64,000 nucleotides of DNA from Pezicula radicicola (GCA_003008705.1 PDUO01000001.1:992001-1056000); one strand, 5' to 3'; positions 45,215 through 58,976 are shown, numbered from the stretch's first letter. Notes: a model not told the origin generated them from the sequence alone. Program-made: numbers and translations.

Positions 45215-47160
45215 CTATAGAGTGGCTATTGACGCCGTTTTTTTATGGGTGATGGAAAGAAGAAGAGTGTGCACCAATGCTCGCCACGTTCTCTGATCTA
45301 GTTCCACAATGAGCCCTAGATCAAAACTGCCTCTCACTTGCGCCATGATGCTGCTCTGTCGGAAGCAAAACATAGCAATAAAGCATTCGAAAGTATCCAA
45401 ATACCGATACACCACTGCAACTATTTCTCCGTCCGTTAGATCTAAAGCCTCCAGGTGGCCTTTTGCATTATGGAGTGCTATTGGTACAAATTCTCTATTT
45501 GTATATTGAACCATAGTGTCATATAGATGGAAGTCCTCGACGTCGAAAGGATTTCTTGCAAGCCAACAGAAATACAAGTCTGATAGTATGTCCGCAGGCA
45601 AAGTCGAAGCTTTGGGTTGCCGGTGATTGATATATAAGAGAGACCGTGGATATCTTGTATCCGAAGGATTATAATGTAGGGACGCAAATCTATCAACCAA
45701 GATTCTGTGGTATTGATCGGACCCTGAATAGCGAAGATAGATGCCGTAGCGACGCAAAGCATACATTTCTGGACAAGTCTTGGTATCATCGTCTGGTTTG
45801 CGACAGTTGAGTATAGCTAAGTAAAGCCGAGCTTCATTTGGATTCGAAATTGGAGAGACCATCCTCATCGAGTTTTTAAAGAGGCTGTGAAATATGCAAA
45901 CCTTTGTTGGTGAAGTCGTAGGCAGTAGAATCTCCAGAAGGTATGTATTCAAGGTCACCACAGTGGATGAAGTCTTCTGGGGATGAGGTTCGCGAAAGCT
46001 CCGTTCATATCGTTCATACTCGTGCTTCCCAGATCTGTCAGTCGAGCTCTTTTCAGGTGAGTTTTAAGTCTATTGTCAGTGTTATATTTACTATAAAAAC
46101 ATGATGTTTGACAGCTTGCTCAAATCCAGAATAACTTTGGATTTCCTTAAATGGTTGCTAGATAGATTATTCGGAAATATCCAAGACTAGGGCAATAACA
46201 AAGAAACAAGGAGAAGGAGACATGGGCCGACAAATTTTTGGCTAGTAGGAATGGAGTCTCTTTGATGAACTGGAGAACTCCATGCGAAGAGAGAATGGTC
46301 AGTCGAAAGTCGAAGAAAGGAGTTTCCCCCTTCGCCATAAATCAGCGGCATAGATACGCCGAATATTCCAAGCAAGCAATAGGCTTTATCTTCGATGCGT
46401 GACGTCTGTTTTTTAGTAGCCCAAGACATCTTCTGTGCTACGCAAAACTGGTCTTGCTAACTAGAATAGCAAGGTCCAAGAATGGACGCAGGGATGCAAG
46501 TTGTCTGGTAAACCAATTCACTTAGGCTTCCTTGGTGCCTAGTTCTTCCCAATACCTGTTAAAGATAACCACAAGAGATGCTAAGAGTTCTTGGAGCGTC
46601 CACCCTCGAGTAAACCACCTGCTGTCCTGAAAACTGTGATAGAAACCAACAACGTTTTTCGCAGTGCCTAGAACAATGTCAATGAAAACATGCACTGAAG
46701 CTAGAGCAAGGATCACGACATACCACATGAGAAAACTTAACTATTGAATGAAGCAAGCCGAGCCCTACTGCAACGAATCGGAGAAGAGAAAATGGCTTTG
46801 AAATAAGTGATGTCGAATAACATGAAGGTTCACTTACAGTCAATGTCCTCTAAGTATGCGTAACAAATACTGGCTATTTCGGACCACTTATAAATTGAAT
46901 TTATAGATTCTGACGATTCCACACTGTTCGTTTTGTCGATGCAACAAGTGTCAATCCAAACATAGTCGAAGCCCTCTTCATCAGCCTGCCTACAGCATTC
47001 GTCGACCTTGTGATAACCGCGTCGATGCTTGATGCGCTTGTGTGGGCTCCGAAAGTATGGCGTAGGTTGGGATAGAGTCATCAAGAAATTCTGTGAGTTG
47101 AATTGCAGTTGTGTCACATAGTGATAGGAGAATACGGTTGTGACATATAACTGTCACAAG
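45215..47160 (-). pseudogene. Eroded HET (heterokaryon incompatibility) domain gene
   Basis: Pieces of a HET protein in the right order on the minus strand, but not joinable into one clean frame. TAIQLTEFLDDSIPTYAILS (about 47120-47055) matches the HET start, but the usual HTWG block is missing and the frame shifts to RRGYHKVDECC and GFDYVWIDTCCIDKTNSVES, SINSIYKWSEIASICYAYLE. Later come SRWFTRGWTLQELLA and WEELGTKEA (about 46625-46525), then QKMSWATKKQTSRIEDKAYC and MPLIYGEGG..FLRL (about 46440-46300), again with a short deletion before DHSLFAW. The last part (45215-45961, open) has LYLAILNCR and YGIYLRYSG, as at HET protein C-termini. HET proteins trigger cell death on non-self fusion. Extra introns could rescue parts, but the missing blocks suggest decay. 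Confidence 0.7.
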
Positions 47161-47595
47161 GAGAGAGTGATGTTTTGTGAGGGATCTTGGCAGTACTTGA
47201 AAGGACAACCGGCCGGTGTGATGATGGAGATTTGAGGGCTATACTTCGAAGTGTCGAGGATGAGGTTGTAAGGCTGAGTAAAATCATTGGCTAGTCTTCT
47301 GTATTGAATTGCTTTGTAGCTCCTTCCTCTTTCCGCACAACCAAACAAACTTCGCACATCGACAACATCAAGCCCTATAAGCAGTAATAGACACATACTG
47401 TGCCTATTAATGCTACAGCACCAATACTGGAGTAACCTATCAAGGCCGAGATAATGCTCTCTACCTTATTGTATGTCGCTTCTGCTTTCCATGGCGAGCC
47501 ATAAATTCCGAAGAGCAAAAGAACCACAATTATCTTGCTCCAATTTCAGAGGCTGATCCTACCTAGATAACCACTGCCAGAAGGATGGATGGCTG
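47161..47595. other. Intergenic, no gene seen
   Basis: 435 bp between the HET relic and the stop of the aminodeoxychorismate lyase gene. Confidence 0.5.
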
Positions 47596-48494
47596 CTAAA
47601 CAACACCAACTTTCCCCCAGCTGAAGCCCCGAACTCCATTGCTAATCCAACATTCTTCGCCTTCAACAATGGACTTGACATTCACAGCTTCCTCAACACA
47701 GAGACTGCCTCAAGTAAGCATTCAAATCTGCCAAATCACTAGAACACTTACCCCTTTTCCAACAGCCACCTTCTCGTAGTTCCGGCCTGGCCACCGCTAG
47801 AAACAGGCGGAGTAACCCACCTCCCATTTCTCCAGAAAAAGACACTTGTCAAAGTACCCTCCATAATGACCCCGTCGACGTCGCTCACAATCAGTATCTC
47901 TTTCTTCTCCGCCATGTCCTTGATGGCAAACCTGTCTCTTGCTGAATCGTACATATTTCTGCTGGTAGTTTTATAGGTTGTGAAGGGTGACGGGGTGGTC
48001 TTATAGCTGTCGGAGATGATCTTCCAAGCCTCACCCTTGACTGGATCTCCAGGTATAGTATCTTCTTTACCTAAAGTGAGAGCTCCGCCCGTAAGGGGCG
48101 AGACTTTGAGGCCAGCGGTCGCTGAAGCAGGGGCCGGGAGGTGGGCTGGATACAAATTCTCCATTGGAACAGCAGGAACTCCATTGCTCTCCGTAGTGAT
48201 GGTGCCATCATGAGCTACTAAGATCTTTACCCGAAGAGGCGTGCTTGACTTGGTAATGGAATCCTCTTTCATCTTCTGGATGAGTTTTGCTATGCCCTCG
48301 GGACCGCTGAGGGCGGAGATGGCTGCGCTCCAACCAAAGTGCTGGGCTGCCTGTAAGATACGGTCCCTATGGTAGGAGAGCATGTAAAATGGTGTTTCCT
48401 TAAGTTCTGGAGCCACCGAGGTGTTTGCCGTACTTTGTAGCAAGAGCGGGTCGTAGCGCAAGGAAGAGAAAAGCTGGAAGTCTGGCGATGCCAT
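47596..48494 (-). CDS. ABZ2: Aminodeoxychorismate lyase-like PLP enzyme (class IV aminotransferase fold)
   Basis: Predicted 283-aa protein from exons 47752-48494 and 47596-47704 (47-nt intron). It belongs to the fold-type IV PLP enzymes and resembles yeast Abz2, which makes p-aminobenzoate for folate. The start FQLFSSLRYDPLLL and YMLSYHRDRILQAAQHFGW fit Abz2-type lyases. FTTYKTTSRNMYDSARDRF is the region of the PLP-binding Lys, ILIVSDVDGVIMEGTLTSVF is the conserved strand, and the last exon gives GLCVEEAVNVKSIVEGEECW then ISNGVRGFSWGKV, the phosphate-binding C-terminal motif. A branched-chain aminotransferase is unlikely at this length. It could link functionally with the folate enzyme at 3.7-7 kb, but they are far apart. 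Confidence 0.87.
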
Positions 48495-49382
48495 GGTGAC
48501 TGAAGAAGGGCGTTGATTGGAGCTAGAAATCTGTAAGGCCCTGCACAGATCTAGGAATGGGTTTCAATGATAATCAATCTGTTCAACTTTTTTATACAGC
48601 AGTTCAAGTGACTCACTGTTTAAAGGTGGGGATCCGTGTTCCAGTTGCAATAAGAGGATGAGAAGGGAGACACACGGAGGGCAACCCCGTTATTACTTCC
48701 CTATACTGACAGGATTACACACGAGGGTTGCTAGGGAGATGTTGAATCGTTGATAGATGGAACCAAGACAGCACATAGATCCACTTGGATGGGCTATTGG
48801 TTTGGCTTCACGACTTAGCACAAATCATTTGAATTCAACGCATCGTATGGAGCTATCCAAACTTGCCTTACTAAGTATATCCACAACGCCTCTAGTAAGG
48901 TGCCTAGTATTGCCAATGGATTCTTGGCCAGTCGTTCCGTCTGAAGCCAGCTCACATCACGTGCCAAGCCAAGTAAGTACAAGAACAACTTAGGATACCT
49001 GGCCCAACTCTGATAATGATTGACAATAATAGACCATAATATGTACCTATGCACAGTGAAGGAGAGGCCTCAAACCGGAATAATAATTATTATTTTTGAA
49101 GTTGTTGATGCTTTTGTTTATCTGCTGATGATGCACTTGGGCCACTAGGACGAGACCCACCGCGCTTCCACCGCTTCCATTCGGTCATCATCCCCGTCCC
49201 GAGTGATAATTTCTGAGAGCTCCGTCTGTCGTCTGCTGCTTTTCCAACCTAACCATCCACCAGAAACAGCGCCAGCTCATCGAGCCCATCTGTACTTACT
49301 TTTCCGTTGTCTTTTCATTGTTCTCTTTTAATATATCTCCTGTATCTTCTCATTTCTGCGCTGCTTCTTCTTTCCTCCCACA
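48495..49382. promoter_or_regulatory. Divergent intergenic; CT-rich tract before Tom70
   Basis: 888 bp between outward-facing genes. About 49300-49380 is pyrimidine-rich on the plus strand and runs up to the Tom70 start codon, a common fungal promoter feature. No gene. Confidence 0.5.
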
Positions 49383-51427
49383 ATGTCCGCGCCGACGCAG
49401 ACGCCTCCTCAAAGGAGTGTCCCAGTTCCTGATTTCACCACATCCACACCACAATCATCATCCGTCTGGGACCGGATAACAACCTGGGCAGCAGAGAATA
49501 AGGCCGTGGTATATACAATTGCTGGTGTTGCAGTGGTGGTGACAGGAGCAGGCGTTGCATATTACCTTACAGACTCGGTAGGCGCATGAAGCCCTTGTAG
49601 CAGATAGGCATTCGCGTGGCTAACAGACTATTGAACAGAAGGTGACGGGTATTGGACGTGATGAGAAAGATTCGCCGAAGAAGTCAAGTAAGAAAGATAA
49701 GCGGAAGAAGAAGGCCGAAAAGGGAGACGTAGAGAAAGCTGCATCACCGCAAGACTCAAAACCAAAGTCGCCGGTAGTTGAGACAGCAGACGAACTTCCT
49801 GAGGTGGATGAGTCTACTGTTGAGAGCCTTTCGGAGCAAGAGCGGAAAGACTTCGCTGCAAAGTTGAAGGCTGCTGGCAATACTGCGTACGGGAGCAAGG
49901 ACTACAACAAGGCAATTGACCTTTATGGGAAGGCTATCATCTGCAAACCTGATCCAATCTTCTACTCAAACCGTGCTGCATGTTATAACGCTCTTGGTCA
50001 ATGGGAGAAGGTCATTGAGGATACAACTGCAGCGATTGCCCTTGACAGCGAGTATGTCAAGGCTTTGAACCGAAGAGCTAACGCATATGAACATCTCGAC
50101 AAATACAGCGAAGCTCTTTTGGATTTCACAGCGAGTTGTATAATTGACGGATTCAGAAATGAGGCCAGCGCACAGTCTGTTGAGCGACTGCTCAAGAAGG
50201 TTGCGGAGGCCAAGGGCAAGGCCATTCTTGCTTCAAAGGACAAGCGATTGCCCAGTCCAACCTTCGTCACCAACTATCTCCAGAGTTTTCGTGTGCGAGA
50301 GAGACCGGAAGGCTTGGACGAGAAGGCAGAGCTATCGGAGGAGACTGGTCTCGGACAACTACAACTTGGCTTGAACGCCATGGACAAAAAGACTGGCGAT
50401 GGGTATGAGGAGGCATCTGCTGCTTTCGACAAAGCTTTGGAATTGGGTGATCTAGGCGAGCATGAAGCATTTGCTTACAACATGCGGGGAACATTCAAAT
50501 ACCTTCGTGGCGAGAATGTGGACGCTTTGAATGATCTTACCAAAAGTGTTGACTTGCAGCCGTCCTTGACTCAGAGCTTTATCAAGCGTGCAAGCATGCA
50601 TCTAGAGCTAGGTCAGCAATACCTTTACACTTTACTAGACATTGGCTAATAGGTTATATAGGAGACAAAGATGCTGCTGCTTCTGATTTCGAGAAGGCCA
50701 TGGAACAGAACAACGACGACCCTGACATTTACTACCACCGCGCCCAACTTCATTTCATCCTTGGCGAATTTGCTGATGCAGCAAAAGATTACCAGAAATC
50801 TATCGACCTCGACACAAAATTCATATTTTCCCATATTCAGCTTGGTGTTACGCAATACAAGATGGGATCCATTGCTTCATCTATGGCTACTTTCCGAAGA
50901 TGTATCAAGAACTTTGACAAGGTTCCAGATGTGTACAACTACTATGGAGAGCTACTGTTGGATCAGCAAAAATATCAAGAAGCCATTGAGAAGTTTGATA
51001 CTGCTGTTGAGATGGAAAAGCAGACCAAGCCACTCGGCATGAACGTTCTCCCTCTCATTAACAAAGCACTTGCTCTCTTCCAATGGAAGCAGGACTTTGC
51101 CGAGGCCGAGAAATTGTGCCAGAAGGCTTTAATTAGTAAGCTCCCCGTTACTTCGTCTTGTTCGCTACTAACGGTTGTATAGTCGATCCTGAGTGCGACA
51201 TTGCCGTGGCGACCATGGCTCAATTATTGCTCCAGCAAGGCAAGGTCACAGAAGCCCTGAAGTACTTTGAGCGCGCTGCTGAACTATCGCGGACGGAGGG
51301 TGAGATTGTGAATGCTTTATCGTATGCTGAGGCTACTCGCACACAACTAGAGGTGCAAGAGAAATACCCCCAGCTTGCAAACAGACTACAGGGAATGGGT
51401 GGTGGGTTTGGCGCTCCAATGCGCTAA
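49383..51427 (+). CDS. TOM70: Mitochondrial import receptor Tom70
   Basis: Predicted 628-aa outer-membrane receptor that accepts Hsp70/Hsp90-bound carrier preproteins. Exons 49383-49577, 49639-50611, 50662-51135 and 51183-51427. A single N-terminal membrane helix lies at about residues 42-61 ([20 protein letters not shown]), preceded by a short matrix-free segment, and followed by a highly charged linker ([17 protein letters not shown]). TPR repeats start at about residue 125 with [20 protein letters not shown], then [20 protein letters not shown] and [20 protein letters not shown], which form the clamp for chaperone tails. More TPRs follow to the end ([20 protein letters not shown]). It ends [11 protein letters not shown]. 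Length matches fungal Tom70 (about 617-630). Confidence 0.95.
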
Positions 51428-52459
51428 GTGATATATTTCGGATGGTTTACGATATGTGATGGTAGTACGGATTCTGAGATAGCAGTTGGGACGGTACGGC
51501 GAGGGGCTGGCTACACAGTCTGTAGGCTGCACAAAACATTGTAACTAATACTCCGCTTCCACTCGTACGACAGAGTGTGTACAGTAAAACGAAAAGACAC
51601 ACTTTTCAGCACCTGACATACCCTCCCCCTACCGCTGCTTCCCCCATGACGTACCTAGGTCGTAGCTCTGATGAAATCCCCAAGCAATGGCATAATACTT
51701 GAGGCTCATCTACTCTCGCATCTCCCTAGACCAGGAGACCGAACACCAGTTCGGCCTCTCCTTAGGCGCCGGCTTCTCCATAGGGTGTTAATAATAGCAC
51801 TATTGAGTTTACTTCGCCACTGCGGTGACACAAGAGCACGTTGGAAGCAAGAACAGATGAGGGAAAAAGTCTTGGAATGAGTAGCAACATCCAGGATTAC
51901 GTAGGTCATCCTGGAATTCTCTCGGGGATCACACATTGTTTCTTGTGGCTGACGTTGTTCGTAGAGCTCCTCAGCCTTATCAACAGCCTCAGACCGACCA
52001 TTGGCCTCGCTAAGAGTTCGTCGCTGGAGGAGCTGAAATGCCCCACGTTGGTTGCGAGGGTGTGTACCTCCGTACCAGCCCACATTCTCAGCTGTAACGA
52101 CAGGGCTCAACGAGTGAGAACTTGATGTTTAAGTGCTGACTTGGCTGCAATCTTCTTTTCGAGAAGTCCTTCAGCCGTTCAACTCCAGAGAAATATAAAG
52201 GGTGTTGACTCCCCTGCCATTCCTTTGTTCTTCCACTCCTTCGGAACGTGCAACCTCGCTGTGACATACAGCACTCGCGCGCTACGGACATCCAATAGAC
52301 CAATACCAGCTTTTCGTACCCAACAGCAGCAAACGAGGCGCTTCCAGCATTATTCCAGCATTATTACAGGACTGCGCTTCTGCTTATATACAAGCACGCA
52401 GGTCTCATTCCCCAGACCACTCGTTCTCCTGCGACACTTCCTTCGTTTATCCCGACATC
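51428..52459. other. Intergenic, no gene seen
   Basis: 1.0 kb between Tom70 and the MAP kinase; much of it should be kinase promoter and 5' leader. Reading frames up to 134 codons show no known motif. Confidence 0.5.
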
Positions 52460-53929
<1,470 letters not shown>

Positions 53930-54357
53930 TAGAATTTCTTTCTTGGAACGACACGATAGGAGGGCCTTTTGATTATGAACTAGGCGCGGCAAGGTTGTTG
54001 TAGGTATGGAAGTACCCAAATGAAATGGATGTGATAACTTTTACACTCAATAATGTCAAGGAGATCGCAATTGTGTATATCCATGTCTTACATCTTAATG
54101 TGAGCATTTACAAGAAGGGCTAAAAAAGATGAGCTGGGAGGATGTCGGCTACCTAATGCAAATCTCCTGTGTTGACAACCATTACATCAACATCCATGAT
54201 GTAACTGCAGAACCTTTGCTCCCCTCATTCATACACACAGGGTTTTCATCTTGTTGCCTGTTACAACTCCAAAACCAAAATTCAATCTTCAGCTCTCTAT
54301 CAAGAAACTCTCATCTCGATCATAAATATACAGAGATATCTATACCCGTCCTCCGCA
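53930..54357. other. Intergenic, no gene seen
   Basis: 428 bp between the MAP kinase stop and a possible small gene. Confidence 0.45.
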
Positions 54358-54960
54358 ATGTCTACTCTGAAAGACTCTGAGCTCCTCCCTAAAGCCGAGC
54401 AAGTAGAGAAGGACCTAAACACTCACTAGGTAAAGACAGGTAGTGGCCCAAGCGGTGATTCCAGTTCGTTACATCATTTCTCTCATTCCCTCTTCTACTC
54501 TTCTACTCTCCACCTTTCTCCCTTCTTCTTTCCCTCTCTTCCTCTCCCTTTTTATTCTACACAAGTACAGTACAATTAGCTAATTTCGTTGTTCTTGTAC
54601 AGTATATTCAAAACAGCCAGAGAATCAGGTGTCGATGCCGGCGTTGAAAAGAAATCCCTAGGTGCTCATGTCAGTTATGGCAATGGTGTTAGGTCGAGGG
54701 GTGATCAGAAGGTAATTCCTCCTGATGAGGGGGTGAGATACTTGGGGATGGGAATGTTACTAAGGCGGGGGGGTTTGAGGGGAGAGGTGGTATGGTTTTT
54801 TTTTTGTCTTCCTCCCTTTTTATATTTTGGGGGTTGAAGTTTTGTTGGTTGTTGGTGTGGCTGTGGGTGGATTTGAGTATTGGATATTTGGATAGTGTAT
54901 ACTGATTGATGTTTTTGAATTTTAGGTCCTGAGAATAAGGCTGAGGAGGCGGCGAGCTAG
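54358..54960 (+). CDS. Possible small multi-exon gene, unresolved
   Basis: Low confidence. An ATG at 54358 opens MSTLKDSELLPKAEQVEKDL then NTH and a stop at 54427, right before a GTAAAG donor-like site. After a strongly CT-rich stretch (54470-54560) a second frame reads TARESGVDAGVEKKSLGAHV, then SYGNGVRSRGDQK up to a GTAATT donor, and a last piece after TTTTAG gives PENKAEEAAS and a TAG at 54958. The pieces look like a small, hydrophilic, stress-type protein, but I could not find a splice pattern that keeps frame through the first stop. It may be a pseudogene or mis-assembled by me. Confidence 0.3.
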
Positions 54961-55750
54961 AGGGGTGGTGATGATGATGTTGGTGGGAACTTTGGGAAGT
55001 GGGTTTGAAGGATGGTGGAGATTGGACAAAATGGGTTGAAGTAATGAATAGTTGAGAGATGGGTATTTATGGTACTAGATAACTCACTTAATTTGAGTAG
55101 CTTACTTGATTTGGGTAACTGACTTGATTTCGGTAATTGACTTGATTTAGGCAACTAACTTGATTTGAGCAACGGAATGTATCTCAGTAATAGACTCGTG
55201 ACATCTTCCGTATAGTTATATCTATATTCTAGTTTACGCCTCCGAAATAAATATGCAATTCCTACAATCATGACATATAGGTCGCTTAACATAGGTATAA
55301 TAATCCATCTCAACCCGACCTTCGTAAACCTGTTCTCATACTTTGTAGTAACAATTAAACAAAAGGACGTAACTCGTTTATAATTTAAATTAATTTACTA
55401 TTCCAACCGTAGATTACCGGCCTCCTCCGGCTAAAACTCGTTTATGGTATGAGATGTCTAAATTAGACATTTCTTACTCTGACATATTACAACACATATA
55501 GCACTTTCAGCTCTCAACCTCAAGTATAAAACCTAGACACACTCGCCGGACTAGAATATGCATACTTGGAATGGTTATCCCATAGCACGGCTAAGGTTGT
55601 TAAACTTATATGTCAAATCCTTACTTCGTATGCATAGGCGATGGACGACTTGATGAAATAAACAGAAAACATTATTCATTAATAGTATGTATCATCACTA
55701 TATACTTATTGCAGTTACAGGAATGGATCTTAGCCCGTTAATATCCCAGC
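54961..55750. other. AT-rich intergenic with 18-bp repeat array
   Basis: No gene. Contains the tandem array at 55080-55169; the rest (55180-55750) is AT-rich without a coding signal. Confidence 0.5.
55080..55169. repeat. 18-bp minisatellite, five units
   Basis: Five 18-bp units in exact register from 55080: TAACTCACTTAATTTGAG, TAGCTTACTTGATTTGGG, TAACTGACTTGATTTCGG, TAATTGACTTGATTTAGG and CAACTAACTTGATTTGAG. Same family as the arrays at 7771 and 58810. A reading frame with repeated PKSSQL is produced on the minus strand and is a by-product. Confidence 0.9.
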
Positions 55751-57586
55751 CTAGAAGCGAGCAGCCCTGTGATAAGGCGGCGCAGTCCCATTGCCCAATG
55801 GAATGTTAGGTTGCTCAACATTATCCGTAGTGAAAGGTACAGTGCTCGACAAGCTGTCAATTCTGCCAAGCAAGAACTCAAGATGTCTGTATGAAGCAGA
55901 AGGGGCGTATTGAGGCACCATGTGGCCAGAGAGATTGATTCCGACCCAAGTCAATCCACGCTCAGTATGCGTGGTTCCAAAAACTCCAGAACCAGCAAGA
56001 GTACCAGTGGATGTTGGATCGTGGTATGGGACATAGAAGGGGTCAGTTGGCTTGGTAGAGAAACCCATACTGCCTCCCCAAGTCATGTTTTGAATACCCA
56101 GAAGGGTTCCATTGGCGATGAGGACCATATCAAGTGCTCCATGGCCGATAATAGTACGTTTGCTTCTCTCAATAACACCTGGAAGCACGCTAGTTGACGA
56201 CGGGGGAGAGTTGTCGGTGCCATTGATGAAAACGGAAATACTTGAGCACTCTTCCCAAGTTCCAATTGGAGCATTAATGGCTTCTTGGACATCGGTTCGG
56301 TTAAAGTAGATCTCGGATCCTGCAGGTGTATAGTAGAAATCGCCTGGGAACCCAAGAACGTCCCAGAGTACGGGGCACGTGGTTGCTACTTGGTAAACAT
56401 CAAAGCAAGGATTCAGAGTAGTTGCTTCATTGATCACGGAATCCCAGATATCGCAGCCATCTAGAGTATATCCGTCCTCGTCAGTACCTGGGAGCTGGGA
56501 GGGTTGTGGTTGTGGTCCTGCTGGTGGGAAGACTAAATAGTCGTTCATGTAATCGGTGTAACCACAGCTATCCGACACGTTCTTCAGGTAGTCTCTGTAT
56601 GTATCGTTGAATGGAAACAGTCCGCCCCAGTAGTCGACGAATTGGAGTTGGGGAGCTTGTTCTGCTAGCGCGTCATAGGTGATAGATGGGTCATAGATCA
56701 TAGTGGCCTCAACATTGTGGTACTTTAAACTTGTTAGCTCGCAACGCTTTTGTAGCTTAATTCCCCCAGGAAAAATATACATACCACAGTGTCGTTGGTG
56801 TTAAGCATAGCATCTGCGATGTATGGAACGAAGTAACCTGCGTATGATTCGCCAGCAATGTAAACCTTTCGATTTTGCAACTCGAAAGTGTCCACAAAGT
56901 TCTTCCACCATCCCAAAAATTGCTCTGCAACATCAGTCTCATCTGTAGCTGTTGGAGTTCCACGAGTGAAACCACTACCGATTGGTTGTTCTACCCATAC
57001 CACATTCGTAAGGTTGACCCACGTCCATGGATTTTGTACAGGCTTGTAGGTTCCGTATTGCCAAAGAAATGGTCCGTTTTCCTGGAGAAGGCCTTCAAGA
57101 GAAGAGCAACCAGGCTACAAGCAAGTCAGCACGTGTCAATGGATATGATCTATCTATATAATTGGGGGACTTACTCCTCCATTCAACCAGATCAGAATCT
57201 CGTCGCTAGCCTCTGTGTTTTCCGAGGGAAAGAACCAAAAGTAGAACTCGTTCGTCTCGTTTGCATTTGCGGAAATTGGCATCAATCCAGCGTAGGACTC
57301 ACCAATATCGAAATCGACGTCGGGAATTGCTGTGCCATTGACAACGTATTCTAATTAAAAATTAGACGCCATTTAAAATACCAAGTGCAACTTGCTTACT
57401 CTCGGTGGCATTGGTCAAATATTGCGATCCCGTAGCACTACGCTTCTCCCTCTGGAATGATTGACTAGCTCTTGGCTCGAGCTTTGGGACCTCCCTCGCC
57501 TTCTTGCCAACATGTTGTAAGCTTCTTCCCGCAGAGGCAACTCCGGTAGCAATAGCTAGAGCCGAAAGACAAGTCGAGAAACGCAT
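55751..57586 (-). CDS. Secreted serine carboxypeptidase (peptidase S10)
   Basis: Predicted 554-aa secreted or vacuolar carboxypeptidase. Exons 57400-57586, 57175-57350, 56785-57114 and 55751-56722. Residues 1-19 ([19 protein letters not shown]) form a signal peptide, followed by a basic propeptide. Hallmarks are [20 protein letters not shown] across the exon 2/3 join (oxyanion region), [14 protein letters not shown], the nucleophile Ser in [15 protein letters not shown], the Asp in [13 protein letters not shown], and the His in [15 protein letters not shown]. All three catalytic residues are present. The exon 3/4 join [16 protein letters not shown] needs an acceptor ending AAG (TTTAAAG at 56723). 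Many N-x-S/T sites fit a secreted glycoprotein. Confidence 0.93.
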
Positions 57587-58809
57587 CTTTTTGAAGGTAT
57601 AACTCGGGTATTATTGTACAGTTGAGAAGTGAGAGGTGCACCTACAGAAGCTCACAATTTCGTGGGGCCATGCGAGCTTTTTGTGGACAGGACTGGGAGC
57701 TTCCTTCCCAGGAAAAATAAATAGAGGTATGACGGATAACCGCGATACTGTACAGTAGTTTAGCAAGGAAATACCTGATATCGTGCAGATCGACCTATCT
57801 TCGGGCCTCTTTGGTGGGGCGGTCCTGCAGCAATACGTGGTTAACCATGCTCATGAGAGAGGTACCGACAACTAACTGTCTCTGTATCAGTGTATCATTA
57901 TAATTAACGGAAATTTGGCTGAAAATCTGCCATAATTCACCATCTTTACTGCAGGTGCTGCGGCAGATTTCTGTCTGGTTTGTGAGTGAGTCGGTTTAGA
58001 GTTCGCAAGGTTGAGAGTTGAGATGGGATGAGATTCATTCTTTTTTCCCCCTCTAAGTACCGTATCTTCTCCAAGATTCTGCAAGCCGAGTATTCTCCAG
58101 ATACCCTCGCTCACGGACTCAGAGCTTTGATAGCGATTGAGCCAGTGCGTCGTTGCGCCTCATTGAAGTAGACTGGATTTGGAAGGTCGACTTTTCTTCT
58201 AGAAAAGCTTTCTTACGAGGTCACGGAGGTAGCTATTAGGACGAGGCACGGCGTCTGCGTAGCGACGGCATCATACTCGTATCATCCTCACGCCGAAGAA
58301 GATTAATATCTTCATCGAGATACTGTACAGTATCTGGCTCTTCTGACAACATTCTATCAGTGATATTGGATTTGTTATCGCCAGGATACTTCCTTGCCTG
58401 ACGATAACACCCTCGTCAACGTGGCAGGCACAGGGGTTTGAGGTGGTTTGTAGTCGTCATTATCATTTATTACTGAGGAACTTTGGGGCCGTAGCGGTGC
58501 AAGAAAGAGTTAGGTAATTTCACTTCACTATGCTTTACCACGTTAAATGTTTTTGGTTCAAGAATCTTACCACTGCTCGTGGATTGTACAAACAATCCGA
58601 TTTCGATCCTATCGTTGTTGGTACCCAGAAAGAAGAATCGACAGCCAATCGTTGAGAGCTTGGGAGAACGCCACCTTCCAGGCACCAGGTCTTAAATTAA
58701 TGTTTAAACCAGGTAGGTACGGTCGTTTACTCTGTATGACTTATCAATCCATCAATCTTGACTTGAGATACTGCGCCATGCAGTATTATGAAAACAATCA
58801 TACAAGAGA
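57587..58809. other. Intergenic, no gene seen
   Basis: 1.2 kb upstream of the carboxypeptidase; only short frames without motifs. Confidence 0.5.
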
Positions 58810-58976
58810 TACCGTACGAATCGGTTTATAAGATATTATTTTGAATGAATATTTATTCAGATGATTCAAGTAACTCACTTGATTTAGGTAACTCACTTGA
58901 TTTAGGTAACTCACTTAATTTAGGTAACTTAGTTGCCCTAATGAAAATGATCTCTTATAAACCAATTCGTACGGTA
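58810..58976. mobile_element. Inverted-repeat element (MITE) with 18-bp core array
   Basis: 167 bp. Left end TACCGTACGAATCGGTTTAT and right end ATAAACCAATTCGTACGGTA are inverted repeats of about 30 bp with few mismatches, the same termini as at 22797. The core has four 18-bp-type units (GTAACTCACTTGATTTAG twice, then GTAACTCACTTAATTTAG and GTAACTTAGTTGCCC). No 5-bp flanking duplication is seen (AGAGA left, TTTAA right), though TA lies at both edges. The short frame NSLDLGNSLDLG here is the repeat read in phase. Confidence 0.9.
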
